From NCBI GenBank assembly GCA_036389105.1, contig DASVQK010000039.1, positions 1 through 14,629 on the forward strand: 14,629 bases of DNA, read 5' to 3'. Made by a program: the position numbers and the translations under genes. Positions 14,237 to 14,629 of this stretch are shown piece after piece. Under the pieces are notes generated by a model that saw only the letters and a program-made list of their open reading frames with translations, did not search any database and was not told where the DNA came from. Each line of letters opens with the position of its first letter. The stretch's first letter is position 1. Source of the stretch: AC-37 sp036389105. Its GTDB lineage: Bacteria; Actinomycetota; Thermoleophilia; Solirubrobacterales; Thermoleophilaceae.

Positions 14237-14629
14237 ATGCAGGAGGTCTCCTACGACGAGCGCGGCCTGGTGCCGTGCGTGGTCCAGGACTGGCGCACGG
14301 GCGAGGTGCTCACGCTGGCGTACATGAACGCCGAGGCGCTGGAGCGCACGCGCACCACCGGCGAGACGCACTTCTGGAGCCGCTCGCGCGACGAGCTGTG
14401 GCACAAGGGGGAGACCTCGGGCAACGTTCAGCGCGTGCGCGCGCTGCGCTTCGACTGCGACGTGGACGCCGTGCTGGCGCTGGTGGAGCCGGCCGGCCCC
14501 GCGTGCCACACCGGCGAGCGGACGTGCTTCTACCGCGGCGAGCTCGCCGAATCCGCGCCCCACGAGGTCCTGCCGGCGCTCGAGCGCACGCTCGCCCAGC
14601 GCGCCGCCGAGCGCCCCGACGGCTCCTAC
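14237..14629 (+). CDS. hisI: Phosphoribosyl-AMP cyclohydrolase, probable bifunctional HisIE, 3' truncated by window end
   Basis: The frame opens at ATG 14237 and runs to the last base without a stop (131 residues seen). Residues 1-105 are a complete HisI domain: LTLAYMNAEAL, THFWSRSRDELWHKGETSGN, then FDCDVDAVL with Mg-ligand Asp73/75/77 and Zn-ligand Cys74, Cys90 and Cys97 (CHTGERTCFY), in the same spacing as the archaeal enzyme. It opens the purine ring of phosphoribosyl-AMP in histidine synthesis. After a short linker, LPALERTLAQRAAERPDGSY matches the start of a HisE phosphoribosyl-ATP pyrophosphohydrolase domain, so the whole protein is probably HisIE. No other his gene is in the window, and its neighbour on the left is a divergent amidase. 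Confidence 0.93.
   Translation, partial: MQEVSYDERGLVPCVVQDWRTGEVLTLAYMNAEALERTRTTGETHFWSRSRDELWHKGETSGNVQRVRALRFDCDVDAVLALVEPAGPACHTGERTCFYRGELAESAPHEVLPALERTLAQRAAERPDGSY

Noticed and set aside
14183..14563. A 126-codon minus-strand open frame at the right end
   Set aside because: It is antisense to a complete HisI domain with all metal ligands, and its product is Ala/Arg/His-rich without recognisable features.

Overview
The window is about 14.6 kb of very GC-rich DNA, packed with genes. It has many GTG/TTG starts and 4-bp stop/start overlaps, and no stretch over 300 bases lacks a gene. This, with a mycobacterial-type DprE1/DprE2 pair, points to a high-GC actinobacterium. A non-mycolate lineage such as Thermoleophilia/Solirubrobacterales would fit, but that placement is inference from style, not from a marker gene. 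I see no tRNA, rRNA, IS element or CRISPR array.

Left block (1-4612, + strand, one tightly overlapping operon): the C-terminus of a PqqD-like peptide chaperone, an HprK-related P-loop kinase, a lasso-peptide B2-type transglutaminase-like protease, a GT2 glycosyltransferase, a DUF2142 multi-pass membrane protein and a small membrane-anchored protein. The first three resemble the B1-K-B2 maturation module of kinase-containing lasso peptide clusters. No precursor or cyclase is visible, so these would have to lie upstream. Here the module is translationally coupled to glycan genes.

Middle block (4613-9941, + strand): a 172-bp leader with several potential hairpins precedes a polyprenyl-phosphate sugar-1-phosphate transferase, the priming enzyme of surface-glycan synthesis. 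After a 20-bp imperfect inverted repeat comes a second operon: msrB, then a UbiA-type polyprenyl-phosphate phosphoribosyltransferase, dprE1 and dprE2. The last three make the arabinofuranose donor polyprenylphosphoryl-arabinose from PRPP, apart from a phosphatase step not found here. DprE1 has Ala at the position of the Mycobacterium tuberculosis benzothiazinone-target Cys387.

Right block (10025-14171, - strand): an amidase-signature enzyme, a Wzx-like flippase and a GT4 glycosyltransferase, convergent with dprE2 across a perfect 11-bp hairpin that probably ends transcription from both sides. The window closes with the divergent start of hisI, probably a bifunctional hisIE cut by the window edge, apparently read from a leaderless promoter with a palindrome just upstream.

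Taken together this is a surface-polysaccharide locus: priming transferase, two glycosyltransferases, flippase and arabinose-donor synthesis, linked to a RiPP-like maturation module. No Wzy-type polymerase is recognised.
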